Shown here: positions 1-11,000 of the stretch, one piece after another
Position numbering within the stretch: the first letter of the stretch is position 1
How the letters are laid out: each line of letters begins with the position of its first letter
From: Globodera rostochiensis
Taxonomy: Eukaryota > Nematoda > Chromadorea > Rhabditida > Heteroderidae
Length of the DNA: 64,000 bases
Assembly: GCA_018350325.1 (NCBI GenBank)
Contig: JAEVLN010000013.1
Location: forward strand, 2,666,124-2,730,123
Direction: 5' to 3'
The notes under the pieces: model-generated
The model's database searches: none
Seen by the model: only the letters and a program-made list of their open reading frames with translations
What the model was told of the DNA's origin: nothing
Position numbers and translations under genes: made by a program

Positions 1-1
1 G

Positions 2-277
2 GATTCGGCTGGAGTGATCCTCTTTTTGGCCGAGAATGCCACTCAGATGGCATTGGACGCCATTCAGGTCGATCAGATTGGTTGGAAGGGACTGATCGGA
101 CAGACAAACGAACTGAATTTGGGCTTTGAGGTGTTGGGAGGCAACGGCTACATTAACGACTACCCCACGGGGCGTCTGCTCCGAGACGCGAAACTGTATG
201 AAATTGGCGCCGGAACATCGGAAGTACGACGGCTGGTGATCGGAAGAGCGCTGAACAAAGAGTACATAATAAAATGA
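2..277 (+). CDS. ivd: Isovaleryl-CoA dehydrogenase, C-terminal end (5' truncated by window)
   Basis: This is the C-terminus of a mitochondrial acyl-CoA dehydrogenase acting in leucine catabolism (isovaleryl-CoA to 3-methylcrotonyl-CoA, FAD cofactor). The segments [20 protein letters not shown] and [18 protein letters not shown] are the characteristic end of the IVD branch. The gene starts before the window; the stop is TGA at 275-277. Reading straight through is open but adds 21 residues between ALDAIQ and VLGGNGY that the family lacks. They are best explained by a 63-nt in-frame intron at 68-130 (CAG|gtcgat to ctttgag|GTG), which restores the family spacing. The exons in the window are therefore about 2-67 and 131-277. 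The family call is secure; the intron is inferred from family spacing. Confidence 0.9.
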   Translation, partial: DSAGVILFLAENATQMALDAIQVDQIGWKGLIGQTNELNLGFEVLGGNGYINDYPTGRLLRDAKLYEIGAGTSEVRRLVIGRALNKEYIIK

Positions 278-480
278 TCGGCGGGACGCCGCTGATTTGT
301 GAGGTTGGAAGAACATGGCAGGGCGACGGATGATAAAATCCTTGAAAGGATTGACATAATCATTCCTTTGCCCGTTACTCTGGATGATTGTTTGTTAAAA
401 CTGAAATGGAAAGTGATCGCTAATCTCTCTCTCTGTCTGTCCTCCGTCTCTCCGTTTCTTTCTTTCCCTTTCTCTTCCAT

Positions 481-1148
481 TTATTGTCTCTCTTCTTCCG
501 AACTTCGTCCAAATCGAATCAGAGGCACCGCATTGGCCGTCCGAATCTGAGCTCTTTTCCCGAACCGAATCAGTGGGGCGGCCCTTTCCGCTGGACGACG
601 TCCGAATCGCATCAACGGAACAACGATCGACCGTTTGAAAAATCGGAAGGGATCAGCGGATGAAAGCTGAAATGAAAGGAATGGAGGAGGGGTGAAAGCT
701 CCCCACGGATTGGGTGAAGGTCGTAGGTTCGAGTCCCACCCGCCGTCGGGGGTTGCCTCTTTAACTTGAGGAAAACTGACCGGCTTGAATCCTTCCATAA
801 ATTGGTCATCCCCAGAACGTTTTTCGAATCGAATGATCGGTTCGGTGGACGGTGTCCTTTTCATGTATGACCAGGGCTGGTAGAACATCCGTTTTCCGCC
901 TGAAGTCGAATTGCATTTGTCCACTCCCTTTTTATGGTACCTTTTTCCTCCAAAATTCGTAATTCGGCCGATTCGTAACTCTGCGCACTGACTGACGAAG
1001 AGATGAATAGCAGCGGGAGGAAGAGGAAGAGAGCGCGTGGAATGGCCGTGGGCACGGGCCAAGGTAAATAGCGGCGACGTGCGATGGGAGAGGTAAGGGA
1101 ACAACGGCTAACAATGCGTCGGATGGGCGGTGGACGCTGACGACTCAT
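481..1148 (-). CDS. flp-13: FMRFamide-like neuropeptide precursor, flp-13-like
   Basis: This is a secreted precursor of RFamide neuropeptides, which signal through G-protein-coupled receptors in nematode neurons. The exons are 1148-941, 899-766 and 666-481 (introns of 41 and 99 nt); the phases sum to 175 residues plus TAA. The N-terminus carries a long basic stretch, then the hydrophobic segment ALFLFLPLLFISSSVSA, typical of a signal peptide. After dibasic sites come TPSTEPIIRFE-KR, SIVVPLMRFG-RR, PAERAAPLIRFG-KR and AQIRTANAVPLIRFG-R. The (A/V)PLIRFG endings match the nematode flp-13 family. The first peptide ends in RFE rather than RFG, so it lacks the glycine needed for amidation. The only in-frame ATG lies 38 residues before the hydrophobic segment, so the true start may be in an unseen exon. 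Confidence 0.87.
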
Positions 1149-2851
1149 CCCCCAACAATAAATACAAAAGTGTCAATTGGAAATGGCAAATTGCTTGAAC
1201 AGTCTCCCCCCCCCCCCCGTCTCTAATTGCTAATTAAGCGGTGTGGGGGGGGGGAAGAATAAAGTAACGGGGGGGGGGGGGGGAATGGGGGGTAGGGGGG
1301 GGGGGGGGGGGCACTCACACTGCCGGCGGCGGGGGGACCCCGCCGCCATTCGAAAGCTCCGTCTGAAGATTTGTGCTATTTTTGGAATTCCATTTTTAGT
1401 AGGCTAGATCATTGCTTTAATCACAGAGCTTTTATAGCATCTTGGACAGCTCTGACGGCGAATCGTCGTCGCGAGTTGTCCTCTTCGGGTGGGTTTTGGG
1501 AATGGACATTTTCGGAATTCAGAAGGGTCGTCGGGGGGGGGGGGGGGGGGGGGGGTCCTTCCTCCCCTTTTCCTTTAAAACAGCAGATGCTCCAATGTTT
1601 ATTGGGTGTAAATGTTTTGAACGTTCCGCCACAACTCGGTTGATCTCAAAAACAGAGAAATATGTAATCCGACAACTTTGCGAGCGAGCGAATGTCCGAA
1701 GGGAGTCAAAACAATATGCCAACGGACCTTTAATTAATAAAAGCATTTTAGTAGCGGCGGAAGAGCACAAATCCGGTTACACAGCACTTTTCCGGATGAA
1801 AAAAGGAGTAAGAGTGCCATTGTTGTTCATTTCCGACGTTCGTCGCTTGGGGGGATGTCCCCCCTCGAGCGAAGACATACGTAATTCCTTTGGGAGGGGC
1901 TGAGACACACGATGTTTACAGAAACACTGTCCAATCAAAGATTGAACTGGAGTGAGTTGTTGCCTGCACCCTCCCTCCTAGTGAACAAAACTGAGAGGGG
2001 TGGGCGTATTTGGGGATGAATCTGTTAACGTCGGTCTGAGCCCCCCCCCCCCCCCCCTCTCTTCACATTGTTTGTCTCCCAACTGAAATTGAGAATGATT
2101 TGGATGGTCACTTTCGCACGCTCAGATTCATTCACTTCCTCCCATGCTTTGGAGGAAAAGCCTTCATTCATTCCAATCGTGTGTTTGCCTTGCTGACGGA
2201 GCGTTCAGCCAACACCATCCTCGCAACACTACCATAGTGGGAACATCGTTCTGCATTTCCAACTCCCCCTCTCACTTCCATCTTTGTGAAACCCGAGACG
2301 CCAGTATCGGTCACCCCACCCTTTGACTTCCAACCCCCTCCCCCCTCGCAATTGTACACCGCTCCAAAGGTGCAAACGCAAGTGGCCGGCTATTCAAATT
2401 CTTTCAAACCCACCAGAATGCATCATCTACCAAAGAGAAATGACGTGATATGCAAAGAATAGAGGATTTCTCTCGTCATATATCGGATGATTCATTGTAT
2501 TTATTTCTAGAGACCGGGAAGCCGAGTCCGTTCATAACGGAGACATTACCAATCAAGGATAAATAGATTGACCAACACGGATGGACGGATTCCGTTTTTG
2601 GCCTTTTTAACGAAAAAACGCCCACTAAGAAATAAGTGAAAAATGTGATTCTATTTCCAAATTTGGCAATTTTCTCAAAACAATTCGTCAAAAACTTCAA
2701 AATTTTCACAATAGCGCCTATCAGCATTCCTTTGGTTTTTGGCCCGCCCTTTTTCTTTTTTAGGAGATTTCCATCCATCCATGTGGACGATTACATACAC
2801 TGTCAATATGGACATAACTTTCTTTGCCCATTCCACGTCCCTCAACAATTC
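1149..2851. other. Intergenic, poly-G/poly-C rich, no supported gene
   Basis: Between flp-13 and STAM there are long single-base runs: C-runs near 1205 and 2041, and G-runs near 1240-1310 and 1536-1555. Open frames here run through the homopolymers, lack recognisable domains and have no consistent splice structure. No gene is supported. Confidence 0.6.
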
Positions 2852-4900
2852 TCATTGATTCTGCTGCTGCCATTGTCCAGTCATAGCCCAATGTGGGGGA
2901 TACGACGGGGAAGAGATGGAAGCGGAGGACGGAACCGGTGTCGGGGGGACGGAAGGGGCCGTGTAGGAAACGAACGGGGGAATCCCCGCTGGAGGGAGGG
3001 GCCCCACGGCGGAAACGGTAGGCATGGCCACCTGCTGGACGGCCGTGTCGTAGGCGGTGAGCACCTCGCGAATTGCGATGTCCACCTCAGCAAGCATATT
3101 CAATTGCTGAAGAACATTGTTTGTCCGGGATATTCATTTCAAAACCCTCACTTTGTCAATTTTGACCAGTTTTTGATCGATGAGCGGTGCCTGGGCCTTG
3201 GACATTTGCTCGAGAAAGGGCAATTCGGTGGGGTCATCGGATGGGTCGGCTGCCGGGTCGCAGCTCTCGATCAGTTCAATGCACTTCAACAGCACATTTT
3301 CATCTATTTGCACCTTCGGCGGGCCAAACACCGTCTCCGTTTCAGAGGCTTCCGGCCCATTTCTCTCCGTGAAAAGTTCGCCCGAAATTTGTACGTTGTC
3401 TTCTTCGGTAACAAAACTAGCGGGGAAAAGTCCGCTTGCTCCACCGCCCCGCTCCGTTGAGCCGCGCCACCAATTCTGATCACTGAACGACGAATTTAGG
3501 AAAACCTCCCAAAACTTCCCCCAAAAAACCTGTCATCGTGGACGATAATCAGTTCCCCGGCCAAAAAAGACAATTCGTTGTCCTCCACCGCCTCAAAATC
3601 ATAAAGTGCCTTGACCTTATTGCCATGCGATTTGTTTTGCGCGGCGGCATGGAGTCCATTTTGACTTAAACGGACGGTCTTTTACGAAACATTATCAATT
3701 CATTTACAAAAACAAATTATTAAATAATTTGGGCTAAACAATTCGTTTTGTGTAAAATAAAGCGGAAAACCTGAGGGTCGTGTTGGCAAAACTCGGATAA
3801 CAATTCTGCTGCGGGAGTTGCTGTTGCTTGCCGCCTTCTTGCAATGACAAAGCAATGGCTTAAACCGAAACCATCAAACCCTCGAAATGCGTCATCCGCC
3901 ATCATTCGGGGTAAAACAAAATTCCGTTTTCCGCAATTTTTGGGTCACATGGGAAAAAAGAAACCTTTTGCTATGTCCGCCTCCTCCTGTTCACTCGAGA
4001 CGACATTCGGGTCGTTGGAGACAACCGCCTTTTTCTTCTGTGTGGCCGGGTCAGGCTCAAAGCTTAGACCTAAATAAGTTGTGAGTCCCAGTCCCACAAC
4101 ACTTTGCACTTCAAACTAAACCTTGGTCTCGAATGTCCCGGTAAAGACTTTCGATCAGCGAAAGCGAACCGTCCTTTGTGCACTCATTTTCCGCCCACTT
4201 CTTCACCAACGAACGCGCTCTTTCTGCAACAACTCGATTACTCTAAAAATAAAGATATTTTAAAAGTCGGATTTCATCAATGCAACACATCCCCATCGGC
4301 GTACACAAATTACGAAAATAATACTTTAACAATTTTAGGCCCTTTGGACTTTGTCTGTGTCCCTCTTTGTTCCACTCCTACATTGGTGCACTTGTAATTA
4401 AGTTCTCCGACAAAGTCTTTCGAAGACACTTCGCGTCGGAAATGACTCCCGCAATTGTTCCAGAGACAATCCAACAGCGACAAGGCCAGCAGCACCACGT
4501 GGGGGTCGCGGTGGTTGAGGCGCTTCCGCACCGACAACAAACACTGCTTACATGCACGGGGCCCTTCGGTTGTCACTCTGTCGCAGATGTCACTGCGGAA
4601 TAAATGATACAAAGCCGTGCGGGGAGAAGGGCTTGGGGAGTTTCTAGAAAACTTTCGGAGGGGGGCCAACTGGCGGGTCGACCGGAGCAAAAAGGGAGAA
4701 AACTCCCCACGGCGTCGTTAGGAGCCGCATTTAGAAACTTATTTTGTTGTATTACCCTTTAGTAATCTTTAGTTTTATCGCCCCAACTAATTAAAGTCCA
4801 CTAACAACATCAGCGTCCAATTTTCACCGGTCATCGTCTCCGCAGTTGCTTTCTCAACGGGTTCGTCATAAGGAGAGGAAGGGTCGCCGAAAATCGGCAT
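2852..4900 (-). CDS. stam: Signal-transducing adaptor molecule STAM (ESCRT-0 subunit)
   Basis: STAM pairs with HRS in ESCRT-0 on early endosomes and binds ubiquitinated cargo. Eight exons give 446 residues with all phases matching: 4900-4806, 4592-4382, 4242-4122, 4069-3965, 3858-3771, 3664-3530, 3482-3152 and 3106-2852 (stop TGA at 2854-2852). The protein starts [24 protein letters not shown] domain follows at about residues 5-140 ([25 protein letters not shown]). A ubiquitin-interacting motif lies near 170-190 ([15 protein letters not shown]). An SH3 domain spans about 220-280 ([30 protein letters not shown]). Then come the helical GAT/HRS-binding core ([13 protein letters not shown]) and a Pro/Ser/Gln-rich tail. 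Order and length match animal STAM. Coding exons are conventional, although STAM is crowded by repeats upstream. Confidence 0.95.
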
Positions 4901-5175
4901 ATTCTGGAATGAGAAGACGTTCGTGGTTGCTGGATGATGCGAAAGTTGATATAAAAGCTGCAATATGTAAGTGGAATACAAAACGCGGTAGGGGTCGACT
5001 GAGTGGCCAACTGAGTCAACTGAGTCTGGGCCAACTGAGTCTGGTGCCAACTGAGTCTGGTTGGCAGGAAAAAGTTTTTGAACTTAAATCTTCTAAAAAA
5101 TAAAAAGTCAAGAAACATATCCTAAAAAAAAATATCTTTCTTAACTTAAAAAAAATTAAAGCAAACAAACATAAC

Positions 5176-6332
5176 CAGGGCTGGCACTATTAGGTAAGAA
5201 AAATTGGAAAATAGGTACCTAAATAGGTGGGAAAAAATGCCAAAATAGGTACCAAATAGGTACAAAAACCTTGAAATAGGTACAAAAATAGGTAAGTAAA
5301 AAATTTTTACCGAAAATTTTTAAGCGCCAAACAAAAAAAAAACGATTATAAAAAAGCATATTTTGGTGTTTTAAGCATATTTCGAGCATATTTTGGCATT
5401 TTTGACCGAAAATTTGGAAACATAGACCTAAAATTCATCGATTTCTGACTGTTTTTAAAAATAATTCATATTTAACGATAGCCTTTTAGTCATTTTCGAA
5501 AAAAATCAATAAAAAAATAAACTCGCATAAAAATAAGGCAAAAAATGGCTTAGAGCACTAAAATTGGCATTTTTCGGTGCATATTTCGGTATATTGGTGC
5601 ATATTTTGGCCTTTTTTTTTGGCATTTTCAGCAGAATTATATTAAAAAATTCAAAAACCTGAAAATAGAGGTAACAAAAAGGTCGAAATAGGTAGAAAAA
5701 TAGGTACCTAGGTAATAGGTAGAAAAAAACCGAAATAGGTAAAAATAGTTATTATAAAGTCCATTCGGTAATAGTTAAGTTTGTACCCCCCCCCCCGTTT
5801 TTGAAAAAATACAAAATTTTTTCGGAAAGCATTACAAAAATATTTCTAGGGGTATTAAGAGGCGTAGAATCCGATTCTAACATCCATTTCAACCAATTTC
5901 GAACCCCGGACCCGAATTCGAACAAGTTTCAAAAAATCAATTTTTCCAAAAATCAAATTTAGCCTCAAAATCATTCAAAAGACATGAATTCGATCATTAT
6001 TTGCTTTTTCGTTGTAATTTTATGCTTTTTGAATAATTTTTAGGCTAAAATTGAACTTTCGAAATTTTTGAATTTTCGAAAAATTGTTCGAATTCGGGTC
6101 CGGGGTTCGGAACTGGGTAAAATAAATGTCAGTATCGTGATCAGCGACCCCGAAAATCCCCGGAAACATGGTTTATATGACTTTTAAAGTTTGTATTTTT
6201 TCAAAAAAAGGAGGGGGGTACAAACTTAACTATTACCGTCCATTCTAGGAGCCTCAAATTGAGCTAAAAATGTTAACTCAGTGTTCCAAGTTCGCAGAAA
6301 AAATAGGTATTTACCTAAAAGTGCCAGCCCTG
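5176..6332. mobile_element. hAT-like non-autonomous element, 8-bp target duplication
   Basis: The terminal inverted repeats are CAGGGCTGGCACT at the left and its complement AGTGCCAGCCCTG at the right. The element is flanked on both sides by AACATAAC (5168-5175 and 6333-6340), a perfect 8-bp target-site duplication typical of hAT insertions. The interior is AT-rich with many AATAGGTAC/AGGTA repeats. There is no coding capacity. Confidence 0.85.
5766..6238. mobile_element. Inner inverted-repeat element nested in the 5.2-6.3 kb element
   Basis: The left end CGGTAATAGTTAAGTTTGTA followed by a C-run mirrors the right end (G-run, then TACAAACTTAACTATTACCG). A TCCATT direct repeat flanks both sides (5760-5765 and 6239-6244). 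Its core carries the dispersed block CGAACCCCGGACCCGAATTC and its inverted copy, seen again near 14.1, 26.8, 27.7, 34.4 and 39.0 kb. Confidence 0.75.
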
Positions 6333-6592
6333 AACATAACTTATCCAACAACATAAACTAAATAAAACAATCATTGATTCAATTCTTCATGTGATAATTT
6401 TGGAAGGCAAGAAAATCGATTATTCTTTGAGGGTTTTGATTCTGCATGGCATATTGATGGTCGCCCAAAAATGGTACTTGGGGTTCGTTAGTTTTTTAGG
6501 ATATGTTTCTTGACTTTTTATTTTTTAGAAGATTTAAGTTCAAAAACTTTTTCCTGCCAACCAGACTCAGTCGGCCAGACTCAGTTGCGTTC

Positions 6593-7458
6593 CCTACAAA
6601 ACGTGGGTAAATATGTAATGGACGGAAGCATATAATTAACCGACCCGATTTAGGCAAAACCTTTGCTTAAGACAAAAAAACTATTTTTTTTTAGAACGGG
6701 GGCCACAAATCGATTCAGGGATACCAAATCATTCACTGTGTATTCATTTATATGGAAAATCGGTTAAGTCAGTATTCTAGTCACCCTTTATGTATGTTGA
6801 CCGTTCGTAGTCGCAGCGCAGCGACTAAATGTCTAATAAATTATACGGCTTTTATGTAAAAATCAATGTTTTCACGGATACGATTTTTCCTTTAAAAATA
6901 TTTGAACTGGCGAGCGAAGACTAAAAGATAAAAGATATGCACAATCATAAAATGAAAACCGTCAAAAGAATAACAAACTCCAAAATATCCGTATGAAGTG
7001 GAAATGGACAAGGGAAGAGGAAAGTGTCATAATTAAAGTTAGAAAGATAAATGGGAAGAGAGAGAAAGAGGGAAGGGAGAGGGGGGGGGGGGGGTAGGGG
7101 GCATTAACCAATTATTTATGTAAAAAAGCGATAATGTTTGAGCGAATTGTTCGTAAATCTTTGGCGTTTATTATGTAAAAATAAGCTAAAACAGAAACCG
7201 TGTTGGCCTCACTTCGAACACAAGATTTTTTGTTTAAAAGAATTTCCTGAATGTAACTAAATCGTTTCTTCAGGAGCAAAATATTAAGTTCGAATCAAAA
7301 TTTTTCTTAGTATTTTCAGCAAGCAAGTTGAAAATTTTGTTCTCTAAACTCCACCAAATTTTGTTAGTGTAAGTGGTAATGCTAGAAGATTTTTGGCGTT
7401 ATCATTCACCAAATGAATGTCCATTTTTTTTTATAAATAATCGGTTAATGGAGGGAGG
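6593..7458. other. AT-rich intergenic DNA, no supported gene
   Basis: This stretch is low-complexity AT-rich sequence with a G-run near 7081-7094. I see no coding exon, RNA gene or clear repeat boundary. Confidence 0.5.
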
Positions 7459-7833
7459 CAAGGGCGTACCCAGGGGGGGGGGACTACAGCCCCCCCCCGA
7501 AAATTTTTTTGAGAGAATAAACCCAAAGGGGGGACCCTTTTCTTTTGCATTTGCTTAACGAATTGAGTCAAAAATTCAAAATTTTCTCCGGCGGCGCCTA
7601 TCGGCACCGCCGACTCCCCTCCCTCAAAAAAACTTGCATTTTTGAAAAATTTGAAAACGGCAAAATTTCGAAATTTTTTAAACAAAAATTTTAAAAATTA
7701 CTGAAAATTGAACTTTTTTGGGGAAAAATTGCTTAACAAAAATGCAATAAAATCCAAAAAAGTACCCCCTAAAGATTGACTTTTTTTTTCAAATTAGCCC
7801 CCCCCCCGAAAAAAATTTTTGGGTACGCCCTCG
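7459..7833. mobile_element. Inverted-repeat element of the CAAGGGCGTA(G/C)CC family
   Basis: The ends CAAGGGCGTACCCAGG and AAAAATTTTTGGGTACGCCCTCG are inverted copies. They are flanked by GAGGGAGG and GAGCGAGG, a near-perfect 8-bp duplication. The interior contains poly-G and poly-C tracts and the palindromic block CGGCGGCGCCTATCGGCACC. Related copies lie at 28.1, 33.3 and 63.7 kb. Confidence 0.78.
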
Positions 7834-8008
7834 GAGCGAGGGGAATTTTGTGGACACGAAACTATTCGCGTTTAAGAAAAAAAAGTAAGAAGTCGGTCTC
7901 CATAAGAACAAAACAAAGCCATCATTCGCTGATTTACGAGCTTGTCGTGATCACTTCAGCGCCTGTTCCCCGCACAAAAAGGACTTTTCGCAATTTGTCA
8001 GAAATCAC

Positions 8009-11000
8009 CTAAAGATAACTTTTAACGGGCAACAACACGCAAACATTTTCCGAGTTGAAAGAACTGAAAGTATCAACACGAAAAAAGACCTCCAAATATT
8101 GAATGTAGTCATCAACTTCCTCCTCCAAAAAGGGCGGTTTTGGTAGCGAAAAAAGCACCAGCTGACTGTTGCTCGAATGTTCCAGAATGAGCTCATTGAG
8201 TCTGATTGCCCCGTGCATCTTTTGGACCTTAAATTAATTCGGAGAATGTATTGAAATGGTGGTTAACGAGCTCTATTGCGCTATGATTGAGCAACAATGC
8301 AAAACCCTCTCAGGGCGTAGTCTCTCTGGTGGGGGCGGAAGGGAATGAATACAAATCTCGGTATGGGTACGAATTGCGGTAAAGAAAAGCTAAGCGGTTG
8401 CCGCCCCTAACCTTTCGGCGATCAAGTGCCCTCATTATTCTTTGCTTTGCACTGTCAGCGAAAGGCACCGAGATTCCTTTCCTGAAGACAAATAATTAAC
8501 AAAACAAAAAAAACGACAACTGCAACACGTACATTGCTTCTGACGTTTGGATTTCCTCGACCGCCCCCTCCCCGTCGTCGTCGTTCTGCACTTTCATTTC
8601 TGTGTCGCCTTCCAATGCGTCATCCTCCTCCAATGTCTTCGTCTGCTCCTCTTGCGTTAGTCCATTCTCCACATTCTGACTTTGTGAGGTCTGAAATTGG
8701 ATAAGTCAAAAAACTGTAAGAGAAATAAATATTCACCCGAATATTCGCGTCGCCGTTTATTTGAGAGTGATTTGAGGATATTCCGCGACGCTGCATCTGT
8801 TTGAGCATTTTGGTCCTCTCTTCCATCAACAAAGTCCGTTCGAAGGCGGTCTTAGACAGCGCTGGGTCATTGATTTCTGTTACCTGAGAAAATAAATGAC
8901 TTTTTCCATTGGTGAACCTCCCCCCCCCCCGACGCCGTGTTTAAGACGCTGTAACTTTTTGTAGTCAACCAAATGCTATGTGAAGAAAGTGAGCTTTGTA
9001 GACTGATTGATTTGATTGACTACAAAATTATGGCATCCCAAAGAGGGCGAGCCGGGGGGGGGGGAAGCTGTTTCTTTCAATTCCCATTATTCACACCAGA
9101 ATTTCGGCATCGATTCGCAATTGGTAAACGTAATGATGGAGTTGTTTTTTTAATTTTGCACTGTTTTCCTGGGGCCTTGCAACGGCAACAATTCTGATTT
9201 TACAGTTGCGCCAAACTTTGCTCTGTTTCAGTAGAAAAGTAATCAACACACAAAGTCCGCCATCCCGAACGATCCAATAAACATCCAGATAGCCGCTCAA
9301 CTTCACGTTGCTCGGAAACTCGGTTATTCCCTTTGCTACCAAAAGTGCCATTCCGCTGACTGCCCCGGCCAGTAATTTGTCTAAATAACTCAAAAAAAAC
9401 AATGGCGTATAAAGGCAATGGTAGGCGTCTTTTTACCTGTGAAAGTCCGATATTCGGAATCGGCTGCCTCATCCTCGCCCACCGCCTTCGTAGGCCAACT
9501 TAAGAGCAGTGTGTTCGGCTTCAACCCGCCAATTCCGATGCTTTGAATGAGTGTGTTGACACTTCCGGTGATCTTATCGCAAGTTAAAACACAACTTCGA
9601 GACAATCAATTACCTGATCCTCATCGTACAACAGCGTCTTTGCAAATCCTCGCAGACCCAACTCCCCCATATCGGTTTCCATCCGTTTCTTCACTTGTTG
9701 TGCGGAGTTCATGTCGTTTTCGTTGCTGGGATTCCCACGAAGGAAAGATACCACCATCGTAAGTCCCTTCCCCGCCTTCAGTTGTGAAGTAAAGTTCAGC
9801 AAATTCAGGTAGCGCAAATCAACCAACTCCTTCGACCAGGGCATCGACTGAAGGATGAGCAACTGAGGTCTAAACGATTAATACAATAATAGAACAATAA
9901 TAAGGTTAATATTATAAAATCACCGCCAATTCTTTGGGTGCGGGTCCTTTTCGGGAATTTGCATGAGACTGTATTGTGCCGTACTCAGTGCTAAGCCGCG
10001 AATACCATCGCCCCATTCTTTCTTAGCTCTTAAGTTAAAATAAGTAAATATTTATGTAAAATTAAATCCGTTTACCCTTTCCATTCAACATATTTGTATA
10101 TCAAAATGCAAAGAAGAATGGAGAGTATTGCATAGTGCCAATGTGTACTAAACATAATGAAGAAGCAAAGAGCGGCCCCGAGAACGGATAACGACCTGAC
10201 AAAATAAAATACCTATCACCGAATTCAGTTAGAAATAACCAATGGTAGTAAATGTAACGAGGACGCCAATTGGGAGCACCCAAAATGGAATGCAAAGCAC
10301 AAATAATGTTAACGAAGGCATAGCACATCAGAAAGAAAAAGTCGAGGACAGCAGCGATACTGTCCATTGCACCGATCAAAATGCCAAGCTCGGCGATGAG
10401 AGTGGTGAGAAGCAACCCGAAAAAAGGCTAAAATTGATTAATTAAAGGAATTAATAGAATTATTCACTAAGGAAATGCCTCGTTCTTTTTGGTCACTTTG
10501 GCGAACGGCTGAAGGAAAGGAATCACGTCATCTTTGGCTATGCTTTGTAAGAGACGAGGCGCGCCTGTTTTTGATGTAAAAAGTGTGAATCTGTCCGAAA
10601 GGGCACTTACTGCAAAGACATTGAAGCGCGGCCCCGAAGGTCGACAGGAAAGAGCCGATCAGAAGAACCCACTCACTGGGCCATGCCAACGAAGCGACGA
10701 CCATCCCTCCGCGCAGAGACTGGCCGTACCTTTGTCAAGCATCGAGTTTTCTCAATTAACCAATTAACACGGGGTTTTACTTGTCTCTGAGAAGTTCCGG
10801 CCTAATTGATGCTCCAAATACAAGTGCCAAAGAAAAATAGACAAATGATGTGGTGAGTTGAGCAGCGATAGTTCCTCCGGGGATGGACCTTTGGGGATTC
10901 GCCAGATCACCGCTCATGTTGGTTCCGGTGAGAATTCCAGTAACGGCAGGAAAGTAAATTGCCAGAATCAGAAAGAACGAACTGAAAAAACAAGTCAAAG

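Larger units (their letters stand above)
5028..6592. mobile_element. Long inverted-repeat element hosting two nested transposons
   Basis: The two ends are inverted copies of about 100 nt. The left arm, about 5028-5127, runs through TCTGGTTGGCAGGAAAAAG to AAGAAACATATCCTAAAAAA. The right arm, about 6490-6592, is its reverse complement. The interior holds two further inverted-repeat elements listed separately. No transposase frame is visible, so this is a non-autonomous element or a foldback structure. Confidence 0.75.

Noticed and set aside
720..755. tRNA gene on the plus strand
   Set aside because: Only a B box and T-arm are recognisable; there is no matching acceptor stem or anticodon arm.
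1442..1903. 153-residue plus-strand open frame near poly-G
   Set aside because: It crosses a long G-run (poly-Gly) and shows no domain, start context or splice support.
2636..3460. 274-residue open frame on the plus strand
   Set aside because: It lies antisense to the well-supported STAM exons 7 and 8 and has no family features.
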